The translations under genes were made by a program, and so were the position numbers. From contig JASDSY010000031.1 in NCBI GenBank assembly GCA_041441465.1, forward strand, positions 186,001 to 250,000: 64,000 nt of DNA, read 5' to 3'. Below, one piece after another: positions 26,477 through 36,009 of this stretch. This DNA is from JASDSY01 sp041441465. Lineage in GTDB: Bacteria; Muiribacteriota; UBA9980. Within the stretch, counting starts at the first letter, position 1, and each line of letters begins with the position of its first letter. The notes under the pieces are model-generated. The model saw only the letters and a program-made list of their open reading frames with translations, ran no database searches and had not been told where the DNA came from.

Positions 26477-28080
26477 AAATTGGCAGTGTTATGCTGGCAA
26501 GAGTTGAGTTATCTGAAGTAAAAAATCGCCCGGTTTTAGTTATTAAAAATATAAAATTTGATGATTATTTATGTATTCCTTTAACCAGCAGGAATATTGA
26601 TGATCTTAAAGAAAATGAAATATTGGTAAATAACGATAATTTTGAATCAGGTTCGATTCCGGCAGTTTCGAAATTATTGATTAATAAACCTTATGTTATT
26701 TCAAAAGAAATATTTGTAAAAAGTTATGGTGACTTAAAAAAAGATTTTTTGGAAAATATTTTAAAGAAAATAGTATTTGACGCTTCAATTGCACATTACG
26801 AATTAAAACATAAAAAAAATAATGATGATTTTGAAGAAGGTGACAGGATACCTTACGGCGGACGCATATTTAACGAGAAAGAAATTGTAAATCTTGTTGA
26901 TTCATCGCTTGATTTCTGGCTTACAACAGGAAAATATGCTGAAAAATTTGAGAATGATTTCGCAAAATTTTTAAATGTGAAACATTGTTCATTGGTGAAT
27001 TCAGGTTCATCTGCTAACCTTATAGCTTTTATGGCGTTAACTTCTCATAAACTTGGCGATAAACGTATAAAAAAAGGCAACGAGGTAATAACGGTCGCCG
27101 CCGGGTTTCCTACTACCGTGGCACCTATAATCCAATATGGTGCGGTTCCTGTTTTTGTTGATGTAACAATACCTCAGTATAACATTGATTGTTCGATGTT
27201 AAAAAAAGCCTTATCGCCAAAAACTAAAGCCGTTATGATTGCGCATACTCTTGGTAATCCATTTGATATTAGCGCGGTTAAAGATTTTTGCTACGAAAAT
27301 GGATTATGGCTTATTGAGGATAATTGTGATGCTTTAGGTTCAAAGTATTGTTATAAAGGTGAATGGAAATATACCGGAACAATTGGTCACATTGGTACAT
27401 CGAGCTTTTATCCGCCGCATCACATGACAATGGGTGAAGGCGGCGCTGTATATACAAACGATTTAACGCTTAAACGAATAATTGAATCACTTCGTGATTG
27501 GGGCCGTGACTGCTGGTGTCCATCAGGTAAAGACGATACATGTAAGAATAGATTTAACAGACAATTTGGTGAGTTACCTTTCGGGTATGACCATAAATAT
27601 GTATATTCGCATTTAGGATATAACTTGAAAGTAACTGATATGCAGGCGGCAGTAGGTTGCGCGCAGCTTGAAAAATTGCCTGAATTTATAAAATTAAGGC
27701 GGCATAATTGGCAAATTCTTCGTGATGAGTTAGATTGCCTTAAAGATAAGATAATATTACCGGAACCATGTTTAAATTCTGAGCCAAGCTGGTTTGGTTT
27801 TTTAATAACGTTAAAAGAAAATTCAGGCATATCAAGAGAAAAAATTGTTAATCATCTTGAATCAAATAGAATTCAAACCCGTATGTTATTTGCTGGAAAT
27901 TTATTGAAACACCCATGTTTTGATGAATACAGAAATAACAATTCGACATATAGGGTTGTTGGTGAACTAAAAAATACGGATATGATTATGAATAATACCT
28001 TCTGGATTGGCGTTTATCCTGGAATGGATGACGAAAAAAATAAATTTATGATTAATGCTATAAAAAGAATTCTGGAGTAA
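26467..28080 (+). CDS. rfbH: PemK/MazF-like toxin domain fused to RfbH 3-dehydrase
   Basis: A continuous 537-residue frame. Residues 1-105 look like a PemK/MazF ribonuclease: GSVMLARVEL, then NRPVLVI with Arg21, CIPLTSR with Thr40, and SKLLINKPYVISKEIF; Arg and Thr match the MazF catalytic pair. From about residue 127 (RIPYGGRIF) it is RfbH, CDP-6-deoxy-L-threo-D-glycero-4-hexulose-3-dehydrase: NSGSSANL, AAGFPTTVAP, EDNCDALGS, SFYPPHHMTMGEGG with His replacing the usual PLP lysine, and cysteines C287, C349, C351, C359 for the [2Fe-2S] cluster. The usual first 25 or so residues of RfbH are replaced. No ATG or GTG start lies between the domains (one in-frame TTG near codon 94), so RfbH is made as the fusion. 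The reductase partner RfbI is not in the window. Confidence 0.9.
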   Translation: MEIKIGSVMLARVELSEVKNRPVLVIKNIKFDDYLCIPLTSRNIDDLKENEILVNNDNFESGSIPAVSKLLINKPYVISKEIFVKSYGDLKKDFLENILKKIVFDASIAHYELKHKKNNDDFEEGDRIPYGGRIFNEKEIVNLVDSSLDFWLTTGKYAEKFENDFAKFLNVKHCSLVNSGSSANLIAFMALTSHKLGDKRIKKGNEVITVAAGFPTTVAPIIQYGAVPVFVDVTIPQYNIDCSMLKKALSPKTKAVMIAHTLGNPFDISAVKDFCYENGLWLIEDNCDALGSKYCYKGEWKYTGTIGHIGTSSFYPPHHMTMGEGGAVYTNDLTLKRIIESLRDWGRDCWCPSGKDDTCKNRFNRQFGELPFGYDHKYVYSHLGYNLKVTDMQAAVGCAQLEKLPEFIKLRRHNWQILRDELDCLKDKIILPEPCLNSEPSWFGFLITLKENSGISREKIVNHLESNRIQTRMLFAGNLLKHPCFDEYRNNNSTYRVVGELKNTDMIMNNTFWIGVYPGMDDEKNKFMINAIKRILE

Positions 28081-28083
28081 ATT

Positions 28084-28884
28084 ATGTTAGATGACTGCTT
28101 TAAAATAACAAATTCAATAAGAAAGTCAATAGTAAAAATGACACACTATTCCAGATCGTCTCATATAGGATCATGCCTCTCTATTGTTGATATTCTTTAT
28201 GTTTTATATTTTAAGATATTAAAAATAAAACCCGAAAGTCCAAAATGGAATGAAAGAGATAAATTCATATTAAGCAAGGCCCATGGCAGCGCAGCATTAT
28301 ATTCAACATTAGCCGAAAGAGGTTTTTTTTCAAAAGAATTATTGGATAAGTTCTATATAGATGGCGGTATTTTGCCTGGTCATCTTGATATAAAAGCAGT
28401 TCCAGGAATTGAAATATCAGGTGGTTCTTTGGGACATGGTCTATCAATAGGTGTAGGAATGGCAATAAGTAATAAAAAAGATAACAATCCAGGTCAAATT
28501 TATGTTTTGATTGGTGATGGTGAATGCGAAGAAGGTTCAATATGGGAAGCTGGAATGTTGGCATCAACTTTAAAGTTAAACAATTTAACTCTTATAATAG
28601 ATTTTAATAAATTACAAGGATTTGGTAGAACTAATGAAATAATTAATCAAGATAATTTATGTCAACGTTGGAATTCATTGGATTGGAATAGTTATGAAAT
28701 AAATGGCAATGACATTACAGAAATTGAAAAAACCCTAAATATTTCAAGTAATATGCCCAAGGCAATTATAGCTCATACTATTAAAGGTAAAGGAATATCT
28801 TTTATGGAAAATAAACTTGAATGGCATTATAAATCACCTAATGATGAACAATTAATTTTAGCATTAAAAGAGCTTGGTGAGTAA
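28084..28884 (+). CDS. Transketolase-like protein, N-terminal (TPP-binding) subunit
   Basis: A 266-residue half-transketolase. Seen: His67 in SKAHGSAALY, GHLD at 99-102, SLGHGLSIGVGMA at 115-127 and the TPP/metal motif GDGECEEGSIWEA at 144-156. Split transketolases carry this half and a separate C-terminal half, which is the next gene. Its location directly behind rfbH, three bases after its stop, suggests work on the CDP-sugar rather than in the pentose phosphate pathway: it could transfer a two-carbon ketol unit to a 4-keto sugar. That is inference. Confidence 0.9.
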   Translation: MLDDCFKITNSIRKSIVKMTHYSRSSHIGSCLSIVDILYVLYFKILKIKPESPKWNERDKFILSKAHGSAALYSTLAERGFFSKELLDKFYIDGGILPGHLDIKAVPGIEISGGSLGHGLSIGVGMAISNKKDNNPGQIYVLIGDGECEEGSIWEAGMLASTLKLNNLTLIIDFNKLQGFGRTNEIINQDNLCQRWNSLDWNSYEINGNDITEIEKTLNISSNMPKAIIAHTIKGKGISFMENKLEWHYKSPNDEQLILALKELGE

Positions 28885-28885
28885 A

Positions 28886-29821
28886 GTGAGAAACACGTTT
28901 ATTAATTGTCTTATAGAATTAGCTGAAAAAGATGAACGAATTTTTTTAGTTACTGCAGATCTCGGTTTTTCAGTTGTAGAGAAATATTCAGAAAAATTTC
29001 CAGATAGATTTTTAAATGTTGGGATTGCGGAACAAAACGCGGCAGGTGTTTCTGCGGGATTAGCACTTTCAGGCAAAATAGTTTACTATTATAGTATTAT
29101 TCCTTTTGTTACCATGCGATGTTTTGAGCAAGTAAGAAATGATATAGCATATATGAATGTGAATGTGAGATTGATTGGTGTTGGTGCAGGATATTCTTAT
29201 GGACCGGCCGGTAATTCACATCATGCTATGGAAGATATTGCAATTATGCGTGCAATACCTGGTATGACAGTATGTTGTCCAGGTGATATATATGAATTAC
29301 GGGAATTATTAATCCAAAGTGTAAATCATAATGGTCCAATGTATATCCGTCTTGGAAAAGGCGGCGAACCGCAAATATATGATTCGGAAGTAAGTTCTGT
29401 TAATATAGGAAAAATTTCTATATTAAATGATGGCGATAATATGGTGTTGATCACGATAAGCAATATGTTGCCGGTATGCAAAAAAATTATTGATGAATAT
29501 TCACAAGTTGGAATTAAGATTGCCTTAATTTCAGTTCATACGATTAAACCAATTGATCTTGAATTAAAAAACATATTAAAAAAATATAAGTTTATATTTA
29601 CTATTGAAGAACATAACATAATAGGTGGGCTTGGAAGTGCCATTGCTGAAATAATTGCTGAAAATTTTGATGAGCATCCAGTAGTTTTCAGAAGAATTGG
29701 CATAAAAGACTTTTATACTCATGATGTAGGCGGACAGGAGTATTTAAGAAAACTTGCTGGTATTGATATGTTATCCATAAAGAGTTTTATTAATAATTTT
29801 ATAGAGAAAAGTATGAAGTGA
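28886..29821 (+). CDS. Transketolase-like protein, C-terminal subunit
   Basis: Pyrimidine-binding and C-terminal half of a split transketolase, about 311 residues. Seen: VTADLGFSV, FLNVGIAEQNAAGVSAGLALSG with the catalytic Glu of the IAEQN motif, FVTMRCFEQVRNDIAY, GNSHHAMEDIAIMRAIPGM and a C-terminal transferase domain with IEEHNIIGGLGSA. I choose GTG at 28886, one base after the previous stop with GGTGAG upstream; GTG 28877 or TTG 28874 are alternatives. Acts with the preceding gene as one enzyme. Confidence 0.9.
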   Translation: MRNTFINCLIELAEKDERIFLVTADLGFSVVEKYSEKFPDRFLNVGIAEQNAAGVSAGLALSGKIVYYYSIIPFVTMRCFEQVRNDIAYMNVNVRLIGVGAGYSYGPAGNSHHAMEDIAIMRAIPGMTVCCPGDIYELRELLIQSVNHNGPMYIRLGKGGEPQIYDSEVSSVNIGKISILNDGDNMVLITISNMLPVCKKIIDEYSQVGIKIALISVHTIKPIDLELKNILKKYKFIFTIEEHNIIGGLGSAIAEIIAENFDEHPVVFRRIGIKDFYTHDVGGQEYLRKLAGIDMLSIKSFINNFIEKSMK

Positions 29822-29827
29822 TATATT

Positions 29828-30883
29828 ATGAATGATATTATTTTAGAAGACATAAATAAAATTATAAGTTCTAATATTGATATATTTTCTAAATTTAAAG
29901 GCCGTAACTTTTTAATAACAGGAATAAATGGTTTTCTTCCGTCTTATTTAGCATTAACTTTGATGAAATTTAATGATTCTCTTAAAGATAATGAAAAAAT
30001 AAAAATAATTGGCATAGCAAGGAATGAACGTAACTCAAAATTAATATTTAATGATTATTATGGTAACTGGTGGTTGAAATTTTTATTTCAAGATGTGTGT
30101 GAAAAAATAAAAATTAATGATAATGTAGACTATATAATTCATGCTGCCAGTCATGCAAGCCCTAAATATTATGGAAGCGACCCGGTTGGCACATTAATGC
30201 CAAATATTATTGGAACAGTAAATTTATTTGAATATGCTAAAAATTGCAACATAAAGAATTTTTTGTTTTTTAGCAGCAGTGAAATTTACGGTCAGGTGGC
30301 AGAAAAGGATAATCCTATTAATGAAAATTGTCATGGGTATATTGATCCTTGTAACATTCGCTCTTGTTATGCTGAAAGTAAGAGAATGGGTGAAACTATT
30401 TGTACCTCTTATAATAGTCAATTTAAAATTCCAGTTAAAATTGCAAGAATTTTTCATACTTACGGCCCTGGAATGGATTTAAATGACGGCAGGGTTTTTG
30501 CTGATTTTGTATCATGTATTGTGAATAATAGAAACATAACTTTAAATAGTAATGGGCAAGCCGAGCGGCCATTTTGTTATATTGCTGATACAATTGAGGC
30601 TTTATTTAAAATGATAAACAGTGACAATTATTTTGATGTTTTTAATGTTGGAAATCCATATTCTGAAGTTAAAATAATAGATTTAGCGAATATATTAGTA
30701 AATTTGTTCGCTGAGAAAAAATTAAAGGTAATTATTAATGATAATAGGCAGAAAATTGGATATATAAAAAGTTCAATTCAAAAGGCATGTCCTGATATAT
30801 CTAAGCTGAAAAAATTAGATTGGAGTCCTAAATTTTCTATAGAAGAAGGTTTTAAAAGAACTATAAGGAGTTATATTGAATGA
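29828..30883 (+). CDS. NAD-dependent epimerase/dehydratase (SDR)
   Basis: A 351-residue extended SDR. Seen: NFLITGINGFLPSYLA (glycine motif variant), HAASHASPKYYGSDP, SSSEIYGQ and the catalytic SCYAESKRMGE (Tyr-x3-Lys), then RIFHTYGPGM. The HAAS-ASP region resembles UDP-xylose synthase-like SDRs. In this place, next to RfbH and the transketolase pair, it could reduce or epimerise the CDP-linked sugar product. The exact reaction is unknown. Confidence 0.85.
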   Translation: MNDIILEDINKIISSNIDIFSKFKGRNFLITGINGFLPSYLALTLMKFNDSLKDNEKIKIIGIARNERNSKLIFNDYYGNWWLKFLFQDVCEKIKINDNVDYIIHAASHASPKYYGSDPVGTLMPNIIGTVNLFEYAKNCNIKNFLFFSSSEIYGQVAEKDNPINENCHGYIDPCNIRSCYAESKRMGETICTSYNSQFKIPVKIARIFHTYGPGMDLNDGRVFADFVSCIVNNRNITLNSNGQAERPFCYIADTIEALFKMINSDNYFDVFNVGNPYSEVKIIDLANILVNLFAEKKLKVIINDNRQKIGYIKSSIQKACPDISKLKKLDWSPKFSIEEGFKRTIRSYIE

Positions 30884-31821
30884 TTATTGATGAGCTGAAA
30901 AATAAATTAAAAAAGTCTTTAATTTCTAAAAATGACTATATAAATGAAATGTATGAAAAATTTCATAGTCATATTTTTGAATATTGTAAGTATTTAAAAA
31001 ATACAGATATTTTTAACATTACAATTTGTAATGATGGTAAAATAATATTTGAGTTTAAAAATGGATTAAAAATGTATTGCAGTGAAGGTGATAAACGCAC
31101 AGTACCAATTGAAATTATTAATTTTGGAGCATATGAAAAACTTGAACTTGATATGATGTATAATTTTGTTAGTGAAGGTGACAATATTTTTGATATCGGA
31201 GCTAATGTAGGTTGGTATTCTCTTAATCTTTCACAAAAATATAAAAATATAAAAATATACGCATTTGAGCCAATTATTAATACATTTCAATATTTTGAAG
31301 ATAATATAAAATTAAACAATCTTCAATCAAAAATTAATTTGTATAATTTTGGTTTTTCAAATGAAAACAAAAAGGTTGAATTTTTCTATTCTCCAGAATG
31401 TTCTGTAAGTGCATCAATGAAAAATATAACTAATAATGAGAATGTGCAAAAAGTGGAGTGTAACTTAAGAAAAATAGATGATTTTATTTTAGATATTGGT
31501 CAGAATGTTGAAATAAATTTTTTAAAATGTGATGTTGAAGGTGCCGAACTTTTTGTATTTCAAGGTGGAATAAATTTTTTAACAAAACATAAACCAATAA
31601 TTTTTACTGAAATGCTTAGAAAGTGGAGCGCAAAATTTAATTATCATCCTAATGACATAATTAGTTTATTAAAACAAATTAATTATAAATGTTTTGTGAT
31701 TAAAGATGGTAAGTTATTAGAAATTGAAAGTATAATTGATCAAACAATTGAAACTAATTTTTATTTTTTAAATAGTGAAAAGCACTTAAATAGCGATAAA
31801 ATAAAACCAATAATTTTATGA
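30880..31821 (+). CDS. FkbM family methyltransferase
   Basis: A 313-residue SAM-dependent methyltransferase. Seen: NIFDIGANVGWYSLNL at 102-117, IYAFEPI acidic loop, and the FkbM mark KCDVEGAELFVFQGG. FkbM enzymes O-methylate sugars or polyketides. Its start overlaps the previous stop by four bases (ATGA), and its own stop overlaps the next start the same way, so the genes are translationally coupled. Likely adds a methyl group to the repeat unit. Confidence 0.9.
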   Translation: MIIDELKNKLKKSLISKNDYINEMYEKFHSHIFEYCKYLKNTDIFNITICNDGKIIFEFKNGLKMYCSEGDKRTVPIEIINFGAYEKLELDMMYNFVSEGDNIFDIGANVGWYSLNLSQKYKNIKIYAFEPIINTFQYFEDNIKLNNLQSKINLYNFGFSNENKKVEFFYSPECSVSASMKNITNNENVQKVECNLRKIDDFILDIGQNVEINFLKCDVEGAELFVFQGGINFLTKHKPIIFTEMLRKWSAKFNYHPNDIISLLKQINYKCFVIKDGKLLEIESIIDQTIETNFYFLNSEKHLNSDKIKPIIL

Positions 31822-33131
31822 GATCTATGTTAAAGCTATTTTATATCAATAGGTCTATTGCTATAATATTTATAAATAATTTTTGGAATATTTTAAAAGG
31901 TCCGGTAAGTATTTATATATTACTGAGGACATTAACTCCTGAGCAGCAGGGATTATGGTATACATTTATAAGTTTATCTGCATTAACAGTTTTTGCAGAA
32001 ATGGGTTTTACAAACATAATAACTAGATTTGTAAGTCATGAATTTGCTCACTTGAAATTTGATAATAATGTAATTATTGGTGAAGATAAATATTTAATAA
32101 GGATAATAAGTTTAATCAGGTATGCAATAAAATTTTATTTTTTTGTTATACCGTTAGCCGTTATAATATTAATAATAATAGGTTTTTATTTCTTTAAAAC
32201 TATTAGCAGTGATATTTTTATTGCATGGGTGTTATATTCAATAAGTAGTGGTATAAATTTATTTGTCTCATTATTACAATCAATTTATCAAGGATTAAAT
32301 AAAGTATATGAAATTCAGCATAATATATTTTTAGGATCGATTTTTACAACTTTATTAACATGGTTTTTGTTATGCATAAAGTTAAATATATGGGCATTGG
32401 TAATTTCAAACTATGTTGGTTTGATTTTTACGTTGATATTACTTATAATAAAGTCTCCTAAATTTTGGCATCAAATTTATGTTACGAGTATAGAACATAA
32501 TATAAGCTGGTTTAAAGAGATCGTAAGTTTGCAATTAAAATATGCTATTAGCTGGATAAGCGGATATTTAGTGTTTCAATTATATATTCCATTAACTTAT
32601 AAGTATTGTGGTGCAGTTATTGCAGGAAAACTAGGAATAACGTTGACAATTGTCAGAATTATTATTTCTATGTCGAATGCATGGATAAGTTCTGAAATTC
32701 CAAAATTAAATATTTTAGTTTCTCAAAAAAAATATATTGAATTAAAGCAAAATTTTAATAAAGCAGAAGTTAATGGTTTTTTATTTTATATTATAAGTGG
32801 TCTTATTTTTGTTTTTATGGTATATTTTATGAAATTATATAATTTTTATTTTGATAGATTTGTTGGGTTGGATATAATAATATTAATGTTGTCATATGAA
32901 TTATGCAGCTTAAAAATATCGTTTATGGCTAATTATCTAAGAAGTTTCAAAAAAGAACCATATTATATTCTTTCATTCTTTAATGGTGTTATGATTTCAT
33001 TTATTATTATGATTTCATTGCTGAAATCTAATTTAATAATACTATTTATATTGATAAACTTTTTAAATTGGTTGGTAATATTACCTTGGGCATTAAAAAT
33101 ATTTTATTCTTTTGAAGAGGATATAAAATAA
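31818..33131 (+). CDS. Polysaccharide flippase, Wzx-like
   Basis: A 437-residue membrane protein with about 12 hydrophobic segments, first segment LFYINRSIAIIFINNFW, and RTLTPEQQGLWYTFISLSALTVFAEMGF, the typical opening of MATE/Wzx-type polysaccharide flippases. It would move lipid-linked repeat units across the inner membrane. Coupled to the FkbM gene by ATGA overlap. Composition is very A+T-rich, as usual for wzx. Confidence 0.85.
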   Translation: MRSMLKLFYINRSIAIIFINNFWNILKGPVSIYILLRTLTPEQQGLWYTFISLSALTVFAEMGFTNIITRFVSHEFAHLKFDNNVIIGEDKYLIRIISLIRYAIKFYFFVIPLAVIILIIIGFYFFKTISSDIFIAWVLYSISSGINLFVSLLQSIYQGLNKVYEIQHNIFLGSIFTTLLTWFLLCIKLNIWALVISNYVGLIFTLILLIIKSPKFWHQIYVTSIEHNISWFKEIVSLQLKYAISWISGYLVFQLYIPLTYKYCGAVIAGKLGITLTIVRIIISMSNAWISSEIPKLNILVSQKKYIELKQNFNKAEVNGFLFYIISGLIFVFMVYFMKLYNFYFDRFVGLDIIILMLSYELCSLKISFMANYLRSFKKEPYYILSFFNGVMISFIIMISLLKSNLIILFILINFLNWLVILPWALKIFYSFEEDIK

Positions 33132-33135
33132 TTAT

Positions 33136-34056
33136 ATGAAATTATCTATATGTATTCCAACATACAATAGAGCTGAATATTTAAGAAAAGCTGTTTCTTC
33201 GGTTTTAGCTTATAATGGTGATGAAATAGAGTTGATAGTTCAAGATAATTGTTCTATTGATAATACCAGCGCAGTTGTTAAAAGTATACATGATACCAGA
33301 TTAAAGTATTATCGTAATGATGTTAATATTGGCGCTATAAAAAACGTAATTGATATAATAAAAAAAGCGAATGGTGAATATGTATTCTTATTAACTGATG
33401 ATGATTATTTGTTACCAGGTGCGATAGAGGAGGTTTTAAAATTTATAAATCAAAATGATATATATTTTTTTAGAACTGATTTACTGATTTATTTATGTAA
33501 TCAAAAAAAAACCTATTATCGTAGTTATATAGATAGTTCATTAGTCTTTAATTTTGATAATGATAAAAAGCTTTTATTCAATAATTTATTTTTTTCTTGT
33601 CATGTTTTAACGGGACTTTGTTTTAAAAAAAATATTATTGATTTTAATATGTTAAATAATTTTGAAAATAATTGGTATCCGCAAATGTCATTGGCTGCTC
33701 AATTTTATTTCAATAAAAAGAATGTTGGCTATTTAGCTGAGCCTATTGCGATGCATATATGGGAAAATGAGACATATTGGGGCATTAATAATGATAGCCA
33801 GGAAATATTGTGTAAAAGCATGTTTGATATAATTTTGGAATATAAAAGATATTTAAGTTATGATAAATTAAAAAAAATGATATATTATTTTACTTTTGAT
33901 AATAAACACTTACCGTATAAACTAGATGAATTAAAATTCATTGATAAGTGTATATTAAAAATAAAATTTCATTTTTATATGTTTTTAAATGGAATTAATT
34001 ATTACGCAAGAAAAATATATAACAAAATCATTTCATTTATAGACATGGTCAAATAA
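33136..34056 (+). CDS. GT2 family glycosyltransferase (RfbV-like)
   Basis: A 306-residue GT-A transferase starting MKLSICIPTYNRAEYL, with DNCSIDNTSAVV, GAIKNVIDIIKKANGEYVFLLTDDDYLLP (DDD metal site near residue 92). This subtype includes abequosyl and other dideoxysugar transferases, which fits a cluster that makes CDP-dideoxysugars; the specific donor is inference. Four-base gap to the flippase. Confidence 0.85.
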   Translation: MKLSICIPTYNRAEYLRKAVSSVLAYNGDEIELIVQDNCSIDNTSAVVKSIHDTRLKYYRNDVNIGAIKNVIDIIKKANGEYVFLLTDDDYLLPGAIEEVLKFINQNDIYFFRTDLLIYLCNQKKTYYRSYIDSSLVFNFDNDKKLLFNNLFFSCHVLTGLCFKKNIIDFNMLNNFENNWYPQMSLAAQFYFNKKNVGYLAEPIAMHIWENETYWGINNDSQEILCKSMFDIILEYKRYLSYDKLKKMIYYFTFDNKHLPYKLDELKFIDKCILKIKFHFYMFLNGINYYARKIYNKIISFIDMVK

Positions 34057-34071
34057 AAAAGGAAAGCAAGG

Positions 34072-35286
34072 ATGAAGATACTCAGGCTTAACGAATTTGA
34101 TACAAAATACATATATGAATTTTATTCTAAAAACACTGGATTGGCAGAAAAGAATTATGTGGAGCAGGAGAAAGCATTAGAATATGATGCATATAGTTAT
34201 CATGGCGCATGGAAGTATTATTTAAATATGGCTGGACATGAATGTGAGGAAATAGTAACTAATAATGCATTTATGGTAAAATCATTTATTAAAGAAAATG
34301 GCATGCCTAAAAATTCTAAACCAGAAGATGTAATAGCTTTTCATGTAAAAAAAATAAAGCCAGAAATACTTATTTTTAATTCGACAAATTATAAAATGCT
34401 GAAAGCAATAAAATATAAAAATACTTATTTAAAATTAATAATACCATGGTGTGGAAGTGCTATTTGTGACATAAGAATATTCAAAGATGCAGATTTTACT
34501 TTGTCATGTGCTCCTGAAACTGTGAATTATTTTAGGAATCTTGGATTAAAGTCTGAACATCTTGATCATGGATTTGACCCTCGTATAAATTTAAGATTGA
34601 AATCAGAAGAAAACGAAGGTGACTTTTTAACTTTTATAGGTCAGATAATTCCTAAAAATGATTTTCATATTCAGCGAGAAATTTTTTTAAAAAAGCTTGC
34701 TGAAAATTTTAAATTAAGCATTTATTCTCCAAAATTCAATGTCTCTATTTTTAACGATATTAAAGCTGTACTTTCGGCAAACATTTATTTATTTTTTGCA
34801 TTATTAAAAAAGATCGGAATAAATGAAAAATGGCTTTATAAAATTCCCATATTAGGTAAATTTGCTAATAAAAATAATGTTATAGGACTTATAAAAATGA
34901 ATGAAGTTTTAGAAAAAATAGCCAAACCAGGAGTATTTGGTTTAGAGATGTTTCAAATAATTAAAAATTCTAAAATGGTTCTTAATTTTCACGCTGATTC
35001 ATCACCTGAATATGCTTCAAATATGAGGCTTTTTGAGATTACTGGTGTTGGAAGCTGTATGATTAGTGATTTTAAAAAAAATTTAAATAATTTATTTGAA
35101 ATTGATAAAGAAGTAATTTCTTATAAATCGTTTGAAGAATGTGTTGAAAAGATAAGATGGTTGGTTGATAATCCGAATAAAATAAAAGAAATATCTGAAA
35201 ATGGCCAAAAAAGATGCCTTAAGGATCATGGAATAAGTAATAGAATAGAAGTATTTGAAAAAATGTTAAAAAAATATTTGGCTTGA
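34072..35286 (+). CDS. CgeB-like glycosyltransferase
   Basis: A 404-residue protein whose C-terminal half has the CgeB/GT-B pattern: LGLKSEHLDHGFDPRINL, FIGQIIPKNDFHIQREIFLKKL, KNSKMVLNFHADSSPEYASNMRLFEITGVGSCMI and a terminal ENGQKRCLKDH. CgeB-type proteins are glycosyltransferases found in spore coat and surface glycan loci. Donor and acceptor unknown. Ribosome site GGAAAGCAAGG precedes the ATG. Confidence 0.8.
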   Translation: MKILRLNEFDTKYIYEFYSKNTGLAEKNYVEQEKALEYDAYSYHGAWKYYLNMAGHECEEIVTNNAFMVKSFIKENGMPKNSKPEDVIAFHVKKIKPEILIFNSTNYKMLKAIKYKNTYLKLIIPWCGSAICDIRIFKDADFTLSCAPETVNYFRNLGLKSEHLDHGFDPRINLRLKSEENEGDFLTFIGQIIPKNDFHIQREIFLKKLAENFKLSIYSPKFNVSIFNDIKAVLSANIYLFFALLKKIGINEKWLYKIPILGKFANKNNVIGLIKMNEVLEKIAKPGVFGLEMFQIIKNSKMVLNFHADSSPEYASNMRLFEITGVGSCMISDFKKNLNNLFEIDKEVISYKSFEECVEKIRWLVDNPNKIKEISENGQKRCLKDHGISNRIEVFEKMLKKYLA

Positions 35287-35325
35287 TTAAATAATAAGAA
35301 ATAAAAAATTAAAAGAGTTAGTTTT

Positions 35326-36009
35326 ATGAATTTTTTAAAAAAATTTTTAATTAGAAATTTTATCAAAAAGGTTAATTGGGTTAATTTTAGAAATACAAAA
35401 CCAGTATCACCAATATTTGGGCTTGATCGTGGTACTCCAATAGATCGTTATTATATTGAAAAATTTTTATCAAATAGTCGCGGATATATAAAAGGTACTG
35501 TTTTGGAAATTTCAGAAAATACTTATTCAAAAAAATTTGGTAATAATGTTATTGAATATGATATACTACATTATGATAATTCAAATAAGGATGCAACAAT
35601 AATTGGTGATTTAACTAAAATTGAAACTTTACCGGCTAATAAAATAGATTGCTTTATTTGTACTCAAACATTTAATTTTATTTATGATTTTAAATCTGCG
35701 GTGAAGGGTTCATATCATTTACTGAAAAAAAAAGGCGTTTTATTGGCAACTCTTGGTGGAATAAGTCAGATTTCAAAATATGATATGGAGCGTTGGGGTG
35801 ATTATTGGCGGTTTACAACAAAATCAGCGCAAAATATTTTTTCTGAAATTTTTGGATCTCAAAATGTAAAAATTGATTTTTGGGGAAATGTGCTTTCTGC
35901 AGTGTCATTTTTAGAGGGAATATCAGCCGAGGAATTGACTGAAAAAGAGCTTGAATATAAAGATGATTCCTATCAGATGCTTATAACGGTAGTGGCTAAA
36001 AAAGTATGA
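35326..36009 (+). CDS. Class I SAM-dependent methyltransferase (putative)
   Basis: A 227-residue protein with a weak Rossmann core: GTVLEISENTYSKKFG, IIGDLTK, NKIDCFICTQTFNFIYDFKSAVKGSYHLLKKKGVLLATL in the methyltransferase order, and YWRFTTKSA near 160. The glycine-rich motif I is atypical (EISEN). Similar proteins occur in polysaccharide clusters next to glycosyltransferases. Its stop overlaps the next start (ATGA). Confidence 0.75.
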   Translation: MNFLKKFLIRNFIKKVNWVNFRNTKPVSPIFGLDRGTPIDRYYIEKFLSNSRGYIKGTVLEISENTYSKKFGNNVIEYDILHYDNSNKDATIIGDLTKIETLPANKIDCFICTQTFNFIYDFKSAVKGSYHLLKKKGVLLATLGGISQISKYDMERWGDYWRFTTKSAQNIFSEIFGSQNVKIDFWGNVLSAVSFLEGISAEELTEKELEYKDDSYQMLITVVAKKV

